From the NCBI GenBank assembly GCA_035578175.1, contig JAQMRL010000021.1, positions 3,611,823-3,675,822 on the forward strand: a stretch of 64,000 bases of DNA. Reading direction: 5' to 3'. The stretch comes from Catonia carolina. Lineage: Eukaryota > Arthropoda > Insecta > Hemiptera > Achilidae. The notes below the pieces were generated by a model that saw nothing but the letters and a program-made list of their open reading frames with translations, made no database searches and was not told the origin of the DNA. The translations under genes and the position numbers were made by a program. The number at the start of each line of letters is the position of its first letter. Position 1 is the first letter of the stretch. Positions 34,650-44,975 of the stretch are shown piece by piece.

Positions 34650-34739
34650 ATACATTTTTTTAGTTTATTTATTTAAAGTGACATCAACTGCTTGGTTATT
34701 ATCGATTACCGTGTGTTATGAATCTAGAACAATGGGTTT
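34650..34739 (-). mobile_element. SINE-T, 3' part (split by the BEL element)
   Basis: T-run tail at 34655-34661, then body AAGTGACATCAACTGCTTGG, whose complement resembles the 3' end of the I-type LINE (GATGCGACCTTAAAC). The head continues at 41589-41690. Confidence 0.6.
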
Positions 34740-35445
34740 TGTTAGCGCCAGTCTTACCCGGGTTAATTCAAACTGTTTTCCCCGCTAATAACAATGTGTT
34801 CCTGCATCTGCTTCCGCGTGATATCATTTAGTCACGTCATCCGTATCCCCTCTTCCTCTCAAATATCCGGCTTCTCCCTTACACACTTTTGTCTTAGCTG
34901 CTGTGATGTACGGTTGTGTTCTTATCTAGTGCGATTAGCGCGTGGCTTGGGTTAGCGATGCCCTGCCAATTTCTTCGTTTTCAATCAGTTCGTTTCGTCT
35001 CTCGTTGGGTTATCACAAACCTAAACTGTTCATTATTCTATGCTTATGTGAATTATATTCAATGCTCATGTGATTTTTATTGTAAACTGTCTTAGTGTAT
35101 TCATTGCAATGTTACCAGTGCGCTTCCACGTGATTTTCTACAAGTTTCAAGTTGTTAATGGACTCCAGGTAAGAGCATTTTTCCGTTGTTACAGTTAGTT
35201 ATTTCAAATGTGTGTATCCCCTTGTTTTTCCCTATCAATTTTGTCCGTTACCGTTCTTTGTTTTATTCCTCCTGTTTCTAAGCCTTTTGTTTATTCTTTA
35301 AATCGTTTTAGCTGTGGTCGGCAGCCGCTTAAAACTGACCTGGTCCTCCGAAATAAGTTAATTAATCGTTTACTAAGTTCTATAAAATTATTCAGTTTAA
35401 ATTCGTTTCACTGTCTTTTATTCCGGCGTCTTACAAGCGCCAACA
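34740..35445 (+). repeat. BEL 5' LTR
   Basis: Begins TGTTAGCGCC and ends GGCGTCTTACAAGCGCCAACA (last 20 bases of it shown by TG...CA ends). The tips TGTTAGCGC/GCGCCAACA are near-perfect inverted repeats. The open frames in it are repeated in the 3' LTR and have no known motif. Confidence 0.95.
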
Positions 35446-35449
35446 TAAT

Positions 35450-35467
35450 TGGTCCTATTCCGGGCAT
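35450..35467 (+). promoter_or_regulatory. Candidate primer-binding site
   Basis: TGGTCCTATTCCGGGCAT four bases after the 5' LTR. It starts with TGG, complementary to the CCA end of a tRNA. The tRNA is not identified. Confidence 0.5.
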
Positions 35468-35934
35468 CGGATATATATCAGTGATCTTTGGATACAGTCA
35501 ATTACATATACTGTTTTATTATTTCTTTAAATTCGTTAATTACATATTGTGTAATCATCTGCGGTTATTGCGTTAACGGTAGATGTATTTTCTTGTTGCT
35601 AGTATCTACTTGTTAGAATGTACTGCGCGTCTCGTGACGTCACACGCAATGCTTAACTCGCTTGTTAGCTGTTGTTCAAGAATTTGTAACAGCAGCCATT
35701 TTCTCGTCTTCATCAAGTTACAAAGTTCTAGTGCGCAGACTCGCTCTTCGTACGCTCTCTTCCACAGTCAACCAGTTTTCATTCACAGACTGATGCTCAC
35801 GCCGTACACTTCATAATAACCTTCAATGCTAGATCGTTACATTAACCTAGTTATTGACAGTCAATGTTTGTTTATCTTTCTCAATTTGTGTTTGTTTATT
35901 AATTCACTTATATTTATTCGTTTATCTCGTCAAC

Positions 35935-36006
35935 ATGGACGATTATAATTCATTAATTAAAAAACGTGACGTTATTACTAACCATTTACATCGTTTCGAT
36001 TTATTT
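35935..36006 (+). pseudogene. BEL gag N-terminus, cut by insertion
   Basis: ATG at 35935 opens a frame with the lysine-rich LIKKRDVITNHLHRFDLF pattern found at the start of BEL gag proteins (LIKKRG...RF). It runs into the nested element at 36007 and meets a stop within six codons. After the target duplication at 37666-37669 the same frame resumes, so the insertion alone separates the two parts. Confidence 0.75.
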
Positions 36007-37665
36007 TGTAACGTCTGATCTTCAGACCGTTACAGTTTTTATTTTAAATTTTATATTTGCGGTGGTTGTTTAGTTATCTACTCATCAGCTGTTTGTCGTT
36101 GCGGTGGCCTATTTTTCTAATTAGGTACTGCTGCCGAATTATTTGAAAACTTTCCTGGTTGGACACAGAGAGTCATGTCTCGACTGTGTAAACGAAAGGA
36201 CGTACATTACTACTCAGTAATGTTACGGGCCTAATTACTGTTTTAACTTTTAGTAAAAAAGTTTTATTGTTATTATTATCTTTTATTATGTATTGAACTG
36301 TTCGTTTTCCGGTATTTATAATTTTTTTGTTTGCCGTATCTATCTTATTAAGTCTTTTCGGTATTCGGAAATTTGTATTTAATGAAAATGTGATTCGAAT
36401 ATTTCGCCCAATTCAATATTGGATTCCAATCCTGGGACTTCAATTCCAATCCAGGTGCTACGTTTTTCAACCCTGGGACTGTGAAATCTATTCTTTGGGA
36501 CGTGCAACACGATACTCGGATCATGAGTTTCGATTCCCGCATTGGTGAAATTCTTTCGCCAACAATCACATTAAATTGGTCAACGTTTCCTGAATTACTT
36601 GATCATGCTGTTTACTTGTCGTCCAAGCTAGATGAAGGCTTATTAAACACGTCAGTAATATATCGTAATGAGTGTTGTCTGCTAATTGGTATGATGTTTT
36701 TTTATTTTTATTACTTTGGTAAAAAGGTATCTTATTGCTTCGAAACTTATTTTAAAGTGGCAACTGATTAATTTAGTAAAGATCATCCCATACTAATGTA
36801 TTGTCTTGTCGATTTTCTTACACTGGGCAGGAATTTATGTGTCATTAATTGACCTGTTTGGACTTTTCTTTCTAAAATTTATTTGCTGGAAAAACGTAAT
36901 TTAATTAAGGAACGTGGACTAAGTAAATGTTATTAATTCATTCCCGATTTTTCTAAATTTATTATTCTTCTATTTGTTTTCTGTTTATTATTTATTAAAA
37001 TGAAATTATGTAACTTAAAGGTTAGCCAGTGAAAACCTGGAATATTATTATACAATTAATTATGTATATCAAAAATATGTAAGTTTAAGATTTATTAATT
37101 TACTCCTGATTTAAAATTTATTTCATTTGTTTCAATTTAACTTCTGTTTTCTTAATTATAAAATTTGTGTAACTGAAAGATTACTAGTGAAACCTAAAAT
37201 GTTATTACACATTTAATTATGTACATCCTAGAACATATAAATTTAAAGTTTATTAATTTTATTTTTATTTGAAAGCTAGCATGCTCAGCTGTAAAAAGAA
37301 TTAAATTTAAATAATTTTGATTACACAAAATTTGATGTTATTTAACTAATGTATCTTTAACTTTTTGGATACTTTATTAACTTGATATTAACAACTAGTT
37401 ACTTAATGAAATACAATTTTGGATTTTTGGTTATATTTGATTGTCCATTTATTTAAAGCTTGTTAATTTTGTATTAACGTTGGTGTTTATACCTTTTTAT
37501 TAATTTTATTTATATTAAATTATTTTGGTTTTATCCACCTTTTAAATTTGTATTCATTTGTTTATGCAGCACAACCTGAGTGTATTTATGGTTTTCTTAG
37601 CTTCCTTTCCTTTCTTTTGTTAACGCCCCTACCAACCTATCGATGTAGATAGAGGGGTCGTTACA
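36007..37665. mobile_element. Nested LTR-like element (solo LTR?) with self-complementary ends
   Basis: Tips TGTAACG and CGTTACA are perfect inverted repeats. The 4-bp target duplication ATTT lies at 36003-36006 and 37666-37669. TG...CA ends and a 4-bp duplication suit a Gypsy-type solo LTR, although 1659 bp is long. Each end is in addition a palindrome of its own: TGTAACGTCTGA with its complement at 36022-36034, and TGTTAACGCCCCT with AGGGGTCGTTACA at 37618-37665. Inside, a roughly 160-bp unit is repeated (about 36928-37090, 37092-37250, start of a third). No coding motif. Confidence 0.72.
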
Positions 37666-37669
37666 ATTT

Positions 37670-40426
37670 CTCAAATCTAATGCAGAAATAACTCAAATAA
37701 AATTGCGGTTAGAAAAATTCATTGATTTATGGTCTGACTTTGAATTGATTCAAACCAAACTTGAATTACTTAAACCTGATAATAACTTCGAAATCGAGCG
37801 CACCAATTTTGAAAACAAATATTTTCAATTAATCGGTTCAGCGCAAAAACTAATTCAATCGCTAGATAACACTGTAATTATTTCAAATCAACACAAAATC
37901 AATAATTCGCCATTGGTCCAGCTACCTAATATTCGCTTACCATCCTTTGATGGCGACATAACGAAGTTCCAGAACTTCATAAGTCTGTTCAATGACTTAA
38001 TCCATCATAATTCTGATTTGTCTCACGTGCAAAAATTACACTACCTGCGATGTTCGTTAAATAACGAACCTCTTCGCTTAATCGAGCATTTACCACTGTC
38101 GGCTGATAATTACTTATTGGCATATAACTTAATACTCGACCGTTATTCGAATCCACGTAGAATTGCAAATGTACATTTAAATCAAGTTTTTAATTTCGTC
38201 AAATCTGATTCTCCAAGTTATCAATCGTTAAAACATTTTTTAAATGTTCACGAAGCCGCTGTAGGTGCCTTGCGAATACTCAATATTAATCTACTCGAGT
38301 ATCTTTTATTTGAAATCGCTTATTCAAACTTAGATTCTGTTACTAAACTCAGCTTTGAAGATCATAACCCTGCGTCTAATGTTCCTTCGTACGAATCTTT
38401 AATCTCGTTTGTTACTGCTAAAATGCATTCTTGTGAATTAGTTAATCCTCAATCTATCGATAATGTTCGTTCTCCATATTCAAGTAGTTCTAACCTCGAT
38501 AAACCGAACTCATCATATCCGGCCTCCGCTGATAGCCGTACTGTACAAAATAATCGTAATTCAACATCGCCGCCTACTCGTTCTGACAACATACCTTCGT
38601 TTTTCGTTAAATCAAACTCAATCAAATGTCTTTCGTGCGAATCTAACCTTCACTCGCTTCACAACTGCAGTGAATTTCTGTCGCAAACTGTCGATAATCG
38701 TTACAAAATTATTTCTCGTCTCAAACTCTGTTTCGCCTGCTTTGGACACCATGACCGTCGCCACTGCAACTCAACTAAACATTGTCGTATCTGTCATTCT
38801 AAATCTCATAATACGCTGTTACACTCTGACCGTAACATTCAGCAGTCGAATTCATCTGCCTCATCCGTTGTTAAATCGCATAATTCGCTAATCGCTAATT
38901 CGCCTTCATTCATCGAGCGCCCAGTCAACGATTCTCAATCTCCCGGGTGCCTACTTTCTAATTCTTCGCCGTCGATTCATGCTACTGCTATCGCAACTTC
39001 GCCAATTAATTCCTGCGCTACCTGCTCTGCTAATAAGCCGGTAACTACTGTAAATTCGCCTTCGTCAGTCGTCGCTGAAAAATCTACCGATTATTCGCTT
39101 TCTTGTCGCCTTGACGGCCAAACAGCGCTGTTAGGCACTGCTATTGTTCACGCTATAAATTCATCCGGTAAAATTGTTCCACTTCGCGCTGTCATTGACA
39201 ATGGCTCTCAATCAAGTCTTTTAACCTATAGCGCTGCTCGTTCGCTTCAACTCGACATAGCGCCTACTACTAAGCGCCTACAAGGTATTTCATCGCAAGT
39301 TACCTCCGTTAAGGGCACTACAAACCTTACAATTCAGTCGCCGCAAAATTCTAATTTTCGCCTACCGATTCAGGCTACTGTTATTCAAAAAATATCAGAC
39401 CGCCTACCTGCTTCTCGAATTCACAAGTCCGTCGGTGAACAGTTTTCTCAACATCTGCTAGCTGACTTTCGCTTTCGCAGCCCAAATCCAGTAGATTTAC
39501 TGCTTGGTGCTGACTACTTTTCCGAAATACTCGATTTTAGTAAAACGCCTTTAATAAAGGGCGCTCCATCCGCTTTATCAACCGTATTTGGTTATGTCGT
39601 GTTTGGCAAATTGCCCGACATCCAGCCACCTAGTTCTGTAACAAATAACGATTCGCTTTTATCATATGTTTTCCCTGATAACGCTGAATTCTCGTCGCCT
39701 GCTACTACTGTTGAGCTCGCACCGTCTACTGTTAATTCGCCTAATTGCCTTCTTGTTTCGCCTGCATCTGACAACGATTCTTTTCGCCCTACTGTTCTAA
39801 CAAATCGTCTTCGTAAAACTTCAGTCTCTTCGCCTTCAAATCAATTCGCCACTTCATCCGAGATCATCGCTGTTGATTCTCGTCTCGCTTCGTCTATTGA
39901 CTCCGCCAGTATCTCGACCGATCTTGCTGCTGGTACTTCGTCCATTCGTCGCTTCAAGTCTACGCCTCGCTTCAAGTCTACGCCTCGCTTCAAGTCTACG
40001 CTGAAGGCTCCCTCCGAGTTGTCTTCAACTAATTCCTCGTCAAATCGCTTCTCGTCGTCTCTCGCACACTCTGTTAACAAACCGCTGCAAATCGCTTCGC
40101 TAGAGGGCAATCGGCCCTCCTCAGTCGCTTCATGTTCTGCTAACGCTCTTCGCGCGCCTTGTGCCCCTCTTGGCGGGCGGGGCCCCAATCGTCGTACACA
40201 ATATTCACAACCGGTGAATAATTGTAATTTCAATTCTCGTCCTTCGTTCAACGCCTGGTGTAATCTTCGTCAATCTCGCACGTCGCCTCAACCTCAATCA
40301 CGGATTCACTCCCAAGTTAGTGAAGTTCGCCGTACCGCAATTCAGAATTCTTGTCGCTTTTGTTCGCCTACTCGCCAGTTCGTTTCGCAACCCGCTTACC
40401 AGTTAGCTCCGCCTTTGGGCAACTAA
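37670..40426 (+). CDS. BEL gag (main part) and aspartic protease
   Basis: The frame is open from inside the nested element's end to 40426; the TTG at 37703 is not a real start, since coding continues from 35935-36006 before the insertion. Residues about 70-230 (counted from 37703) form the BEL/Pao gag domain: LPNIRLPSFDGDITKFQNFI, HVQKLHYLRCSLNNEPLRLI, LILDRYSNPRRIANVHLNQV. Then come zinc knuckles CLSCESNLHSLHNC, CFACFGHHDRRHC and CRICHSKSHNTLLH. The protease has AVIDNGSQSSLLT as active-site region and LLLGADYFSEIL near its end. After GYVVFGKLPD the frame becomes Ser/Pro-rich, with three RFKSTP repeats (39952-40000), where an RT would normally begin. It would form the particle and process it. 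Frame intact over 900 codons. Confidence 0.85.
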   Translation, partial: LKSNAEITQIKLRLEKFIDLWSDFELIQTKLELLKPDNNFEIERTNFENKYFQLIGSAQKLIQSLDNTVIISNQHKINNSPLVQLPNIRLPSFDGDITKFQNFISLFNDLIHHNSDLSHVQKLHYLRCSLNNEPLRLIEHLPLSADNYLLAYNLILDRYSNPRRIANVHLNQVFNFVKSDSPSYQSLKHFLNVHEAAVGALRILNINLLEYLLFEIAYSNLDSVTKLSFEDHNPASNVPSYESLISFVTAKMHSCELVNPQSIDNVRSPYSSSSNLDKPNSSYPASADSRTVQNNRNSTSPPTRSDNIPSFFVKSNSIKCLSCESNLHSLHNCSEFLSQTVDNRYKIISRLKLCFACFGHHDRRHCNSTKHCRICHSKSHNTLLHSDRNIQQSNSSASSVVKSHNSLIANSPSFIERPVNDSQSPGCLLSNSSPSIHATAIATSPINSCATCSANKPVTTVNSPSSVVAEKSTDYSLSCRLDGQTALLGTAIVHAINSSGKIVPLRAVIDNGSQSSLLTYSAARSLQLDIAPTTKRLQGISSQVTSVKGTTNLTIQSPQNSNFRLPIQATVIQKISDRLPASRIHKSVGEQFSQHLLADFRFRSPNPVDLLLGADYFSEILDFSKTPLIKGAPSALSTVFGYVVFGKLPDIQPPSSVTNNDSLLSYVFPDNAEFSSPATTVELAPSTVNSPNCLLVSPASDNDSFRPTVLTNRLRKTSVSSPSNQFATSSEIIAVDSRLASSIDSASISTDLAAGTSSIRRFKSTPRFKSTPRFKSTLKAPSELSSTNSSSNRFSSSLAHSVNKPLQIASLEGNRPSSVASCSANALRAPCAPLGGRGPNRRTQYSQPVNNCNFNSRPSFNAWCNLRQSRTSPQPQSRIHSQVSEVRRTAIQNSCRFCSPTRQFVSQPAYQLAPPLGN

Positions 40427-40882
40427 CTTTTCTCCGTCGTTTCACTTCGTTTCCCGTTTAACTTCATCTACCTTCGTTTTCGCCTCTTCGTTTGTTTTCT
40501 TCGTTCGTCGTTTTCTTCGTCTCTTCGTCGCTTCTGGTTGTCAACCCTTGTTGGCAATCACCTCAAGATCGTTCCGTTTCTCGTTGGCTTCCGCGCAAGC
40601 CGTGGAAGATGCTCCGTACGTCGTTGGCCGGGCAAACCCGTGCGTTTGTCACGCCACATCAAGATGTGTCCGTTCTTCACCTCGTTTGTTTCTACGTCTT
40701 CAAACGTCGTCGATGCTTCGCTCATCGTTTTGCTACGTTTTCCGCTCCCTGTTGCTTCAGGGCGGGCGGCCACGTTCTTCGTCTTCTTCCTGCGTTTTCC
40801 GCTCCCTGTTGTCTCAGGGCGGGCGGCTTCGTTCTTCGACCAGTTCTTTGTAAATCGCCTACTTCGATTTAGGCGGGCGGTA
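40427..40882 (+). other. BEL 3' non-coding region with purine tract
   Basis: Pyrimidine-rich with two near repeats (CGCTCCCTGTTG...CAGGGCGGGCGG at about 40741-40770 and 40800-40829). A purine-rich AGGCGGGCGG sits just before the 3' LTR (40871-40880), in the place of a polypurine tract. Overlapping frames here have no motif. Confidence 0.6.
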
Positions 40883-41588
40883 TGTTAGCGCCAGTCTTAC
40901 CCGGGTTAATTCAAACTGTTTTCCCCGCTAATAACAATGTGTTCCTGCATCTGCTTCCGCGTGATATCATTTAGTCACGTCATCCGTATCCCCTCTTCCT
41001 CTCAAATATCCGGCTTCTCCCTTACACACTTTTGTCTTAGCTGCTGTGATGTACGGTTGTGTTCTTATCTAGTGCGATTAGCGCGTGGCTTGGGTTAGCG
41101 ATGCCCTGCCAATTTCTTCGTTTTCAATCAGTTCGTTTCGTCTCTCGTTGGGTTATCACAAACCTAAACTGTTCATTATTCTATGCTTATGTGAATTATA
41201 TTCAATGCTCATGTGCTTTTTATTGTAAACTGTCTTAGTGTATTCATTGCAATGTTACCAGTGCGCTTCCACGTGATTTTCTACAAGTTTCAAGTTGTTA
41301 ATGGACTCCAGGTAAGAGCATTTTTCCGTTGTTACAGTTAGTTATTTCAAATGTGTGTATCCCCTTGTTTTTCCCTATCAATTTTGTCCGTTACCGTTCT
41401 TTGTTTTATTCCTCCTGTTTCTAAGCCTTTTGTTTATTCTTTAAATCGTTTTAGCTGTGGTCGGCAGCCGCTTAAAACTGACCTGGTCCTCCGAAATATA
41501 TTAATTAATCGTTTACTAAGTTCTATAAAATTATTCAGTTTAAATTCGTTTCACTGTCTTTTATTCCGGCGTCTTACAAGCGCCAACA
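40883..41588 (+). repeat. BEL 3' LTR
   Basis: Same as 34740-35445 with about three substitutions, for example TGTGCTTTTT against TGTGATTTTT and AAATATATTAA against AAATAAGTTAA. Confidence 0.95.
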
Positions 41589-41690
41589 GGTTTTGACTTG
41601 TGAAAATTTTTAGACCCAACGGAAATCGAACCCAGGACCTCCAAGTTGTAGGCTAGTGTTCTACCACTACGCCACGGAGGCGGCGGATCT
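41589..41690 (-). mobile_element. SINE-T head (split by the BEL element)
   Basis: On the minus strand GCCTCCGTGGCGTAGTGGTA (A-box-like) and GGTCCTGGGTTCGATTTCCG (B-box-like), spaced as in a tRNA. It is continuous with 34650-34739 when the BEL element and one GGTTT are removed. Confidence 0.72.
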
Positions 41691-41879
41691 TTTTTTAATT
41701 TAAATTTGTTCTTTTTGAATGAGACAACGAAAATTATTACATTTTATACTTTTTTATTGTTATACGTGCATTAAGGCTCTGAAATTGGAATAACAAATGA
41801 AATAGATTGAAGAAAAATTTTCTCTTGCAGACTATGAAAATTTACAAATTATATAAATTGTATGGAACAGCATTACAGT

Positions 41880-42720
41880 TTTACTTGAGAGAAAAAAGAA
41901 GAAAAAGAGGGAAGAGGAAAAGTGGAGAAACAGGAGGAAGAGGAACTTCTACTTTCCTCTCCGAATGAAGAAAGGGCGGAGAAGATGGAGGAGAAAAGAG
42001 AGTAGAAGAACGAAAGATAGAAACAGAAAGAAGAGGAAACTAGTGTGGGTAAGGGAAAGAGAAAGAAAAGGTAAAAGTAGAGGAACGGAAAATTGAGGAT
42101 TTTTTATGGTTTTCGTCCGGCTGCCATACAATTAGGCTACTACTAATGCAGACGGTGAGAAGGATTGTAGATGAAGATGAGTTTTGAAAAAATGCTGGAC
42201 TTGAACCGGGAATCGGACCTAAGACCCCGGCGTAGAAGTCAATTGCGGTAACAACAACTCCAACGGGCCTGCCGTTGAAAAAAAGGATGAGGTAAAAGAG
42301 GAAAAGAAGAAAGAATGGGTGGATCAGAAGGAGCAGAACGAGAAATATAAGAGCGGGAGAAGAGAAAGAGGAAGAAAACTGGTAGGGAAGGAGAATACCT
42401 AAGGGAGAAGGAGAAGGAATAGGTGGAGCAGCAGGAGGAGAAGAGAAAGGAGAAAAAGGAGGAAAACGTCCAAGAACGAGCCGAGGTGAAGGCGAATGGA
42501 GAATGGAGAGAAGGCATGGGCGCCGGAAAAGAGATAGAATGGGTGCAGACGGAATGGGGAAGAAAGAAGAATTAGGAGGAAAATATCGAATTGGAGGAAA
42601 TGAAGGAAGAAACGAAGAACATGGAAGAAAAGAAGAATAAGTAGGGAAAACGGGAGAGAAGTATTAGGATAAGGAGGACATTGAGGACAATTCGGGACGA
42701 AAATAAAACAAGTAAGTTAA
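41880..42720. repeat. Purine-rich (GA) tract interrupted by SINE-T
   Basis: Apart from the SINE at 42095-42276, the plus strand from about 41883 to 42720 is overwhelmingly A and G (GAAGAGGAAAAGTGGAGAAA, AAGGAGAAGGAGAAGGAATA). It is a diverged GA-repeat with strong strand asymmetry. Reverse-strand frames rich in Ser, Phe and Leu are by-products. Confidence 0.8.
42095..42276 (-). mobile_element. SINE-T, full copy
   Basis: Head on the right (GGCAGGCCCGTTGGAGTTGT on the minus strand), B-box-like GGTCCGATTCCCGG, body CCGTCTGCATTAGTAGTAGC and A-rich tail at 42095-42105. Inserted in the GA-rich tract. Confidence 0.75.
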
Positions 42721-42776
42721 GAAAATTAAAAGTTAGACGAACGAAAACATTTCAATTTCTAACAGTTTTGTACAAT

Positions 42777-42850
42777 GTTTTTTTTTTTTGCCTTTACGTC
42801 TGACTTCTGCAATTTCTGCTCATGCAGACGGTTAAAATGTAATCGAGATG
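42777..42850 (-). mobile_element. SINE-T 3' fragment
   Basis: T-run (42779-42789) then the body complement CATGCAGACGGTTAAAA. The head is missing. Confidence 0.65.
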
Positions 42851-43197
42851 ATAATATTTAGATGTAATAATTTTCATATAAGTTAATTTCTTTAAACATG
42901 TAAATTCCAAACTAAACGCCTAGCAAATTTTAATAATGCCAAAGTGTCTTACGTGTAAGTTGATCGTACATTAGAGGTAGTCAAATAGAAATCCTATTAC
43001 ATTGATGAAGAAACACAAGATAATTAATGCTGTCTGTCTGACTGTCTTATAAGTTGAAAAGGCGGATGAGAAAATCTGGAAGTTTCACACAGATTATGAT
43101 TAATATTTTCTTTCCTAGGAAAAAACCGTCACAGTCAGAAAATTAATACTAACTTCATTTATGCCAACTTTTGGTAAAGATAAATTTTAATTTCTAC
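42851..43197. other. AT-rich spacer, nothing recognised
   Basis: No supported feature. Confidence 0.5.
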
Positions 43198-43230
43198 TCA
43201 TTTTACTTACTCTTGCCTCCTCTAAATGAA
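43198..43230 (+). mobile_element. HLE 5'-end stub
   Basis: TTTTACTTACTCTTGCCTCC then AAATGAATAA, directly before the complete 5' end of the next copy. Confidence 0.55.
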
Positions 43231-43514
43231 TAATTTTTACTTTCTCTTGCCTATATGGTTATAAGTTATAGGAAGAAAAGTATTGTTTTCATGTCGATTT
43301 TTCAAAATCGAGTTTTCACCGGATCTATACGTTTTCAGACCCCCTGAACCCAAAAAACATGTTTTTAGCGATTGGTCTGTGTGTGTGTGTGTGTGAACAG
43401 AATATCTTAAAAACGGAACATTGTACGAACTTGAAACTTAAAACTTAAGTTACATACCACTACCGGACCCGACACGAACATTTTCATCAAAATCGGTCAA
43501 CCGGAAGTGGTAGT

Positions 43515-43624
43515 TTATTTTTAGTGAAAATGAGTGATGAAAAATGGCAGACCTCACTGGTAATCGAACCCGGGAACCCGGCGTAGAAGCCAGTTGTACT
43601 AACCACTACGCCAACAGGCCGGCC
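43515..43624 (-). mobile_element. SINE-T, short copy
   Basis: Minus strand: GGCCGGCCTGTTGGCGTAGT, GGTTAGTACAACTGGCTTCT and CCGGGTTCGATTACCAG (B-box-like). Body truncated. Confidence 0.75.
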
Positions 43625-43668
43625 TCACAGATTTAGTTTAGCATCAATTAGTGATTTTCCGTATTTTT

Positions 43669-43809
43669 TTATTTTTATTGGGTGATGATGCCTTGGGCTT
43701 GAGCGTAGGTAATGATATGTGGTGATTTACAGATGAAAAAATTGCCAGACCTGACCGGGAATCGAACCCGAGACCCGGCATAGTAGTCAGTTGCATTGAA
43801 CCACTACAC
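43669..43809 (-). mobile_element. SINE-T with clean target duplication
   Basis: TATTTTT duplicated at 43662-43668 and 43810-43816. Head with GTGTAGTGGTTCAATGCAAC and CGGGTTCGATTCCCGGTCAG on the minus strand. It lies inside HLE copy 18. Confidence 0.8.
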
Positions 43810-43987
43810 TATTTTTAAGCCAAAAAGAGGTTGATTTTCATTTTGGGTTATTTACTCGAGATTAAAATTAGGTTATGTTTATCATTTTTCATTACTTACT
43901 AATGATTAAACAAAGGTTATGATTTTTCATTATTTACATTGGCAAGAGAAAGTCGTGTGGGTGAAATTCAGTTAGCTTCACATATTT

Positions 43988-44968
43988 TTACTTTCTCTTG
44001 CCTATATGAATATATAGGAAGGAAAGTATTGTTTTCATGTCGATTTTAAGAAATCGAATTTTCACCGGATCTGCACGTTTTCAGACCCCCTGAAGCCAGA
44101 AAACATGTTTTTTTAGCGATTGGTCTGTGTGTGTTTGTGTGTATACAAAATATCTCAAGAACGGAACATCGTACGAACTTGAAACTTGAAGCTTAAGTTA
44201 CATACCGGACCCGACACGAACATTTTCATCAAAATCGGTCAACCGGAAGTAGTTTATTCGTGTAATTTTTCACTTTTTTGCGATTTTCTTAAAAACTGGT
44301 CCTACGATATTTTTTAAAATCGCCTGGTATACTAATTTTATTTTGCTCTACAAGTTACGGTAGGCGGAATGTTTGCTGAAATTCTTGGTGAGGCTGTTTT
44401 CATGTAAAAACATTGTTTTCTTAAGATTACGGCTTTAATATGCATTTTAGCGAAAAAAATTATATAACAAAAGTTGTAGAGAATTTAAATTCTACAACAT
44501 TTATTTCAAACATTTTTTGTATAACGCTTATTTTAGCGGTAATTAGCAATTTTCTGTTTTTTTATAACGAAAACGTGTGGAAAATCGATTTTTTTAAGAT
44601 TTCGGCTTAGTATTATTTTATACTATACTATTTTTATTTATTTTTTACTATTTTTATTATTTTTTAGTATTATTTTTTTACGACAAAAGTATATACAATC
44701 AAATTTATAGAAAATTAAAAGATCTATAACTTTTGTTGAGAGCATTTTTCTCTACAGAGTTTAGTTTAGCGTGAAAGAGTGATTTTCCGTTTTTTTTAGC
44801 CAAACTGAGGTTGATTTTAATTTTGGGTTTTTCACTCATGATTAAAATAAGGTTATGTTTTTTGAGGTTAGTTTTGTGTTTATTTCTAATGTTTTATTAC
44901 TAATATTAGGTTACATTGGTTATTATTTGCATTGGAAAGTTAAAGTCATGTGAGTGTTTCACACCAGA
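43988..44968 (+). mobile_element. HLE copy 19, full length, between direct repeats
   Basis: Complete with very short GT tract (44126-44142). The sequence left of its 5' end (43817-43987) recurs right of its 3' end (44976-45112). Confidence 0.85.
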
Positions 44969-44975
44969 TTTTTTT

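Larger units (their letters stand above)
34740..41588 (+). mobile_element. BEL/Pao LTR retrotransposon, RT-less, with nested insertion
   Basis: Two 706-bp LTRs (34740-35445 and 40883-41588) differ at about three positions. A 5-bp target duplication GGTTT lies at 34735-34739 and 41589-41593. Between them are a primer-binding-site candidate, a gag start, a nested 1.66-kb element, then gag-protease and a GC-richer tail. No reverse transcriptase, RNase H or integrase is present, so the copy depended on a relative. Without the nested part it is about 5.2 kb. The LTR similarity implies a recent insertion. It landed in a SINE-T. Confidence 0.92.
43237..43971 (+). mobile_element. HLE copy 18, broken by two SINE-T copies
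   Basis: 5' third 43237-43514, then SINE-T, then 43625-43668, SINE-T, then 43810-43971. About 550 bp of the middle is lost at the first SINE. The 3' hairpin is diverged (GTGTGGGTGAAATTCAG). Confidence 0.78.

Noticed and set aside
35208..35816. Open frames in the BEL LTR and leader (also 41351-41596)
   Set aside because: No motif, repeated in both LTRs, and the real gag start is at 35935.
38463..38891. 142-codon frame inside BEL gag
   Set aside because: Shadow of the gag frame in another register.
40492..40888. Three overlapping plus frames and one minus frame after the BEL protease
   Set aside because: All frames are open because of the pyrimidine-rich composition; none has RT, RNase H or integrase motifs.
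41592..41690. tRNA gene on the minus strand
   Set aside because: A- and B-box-like motifs are present, but no clean acceptor or anticodon stem, and the sequence continues as a SINE body; the same holds for 3989, 42200, 43560 and 43760.
42239..42517. Minus-strand Ser/Phe-rich frames in the GA tract
   Set aside because: By-product of purine-rich sequence on the other strand.
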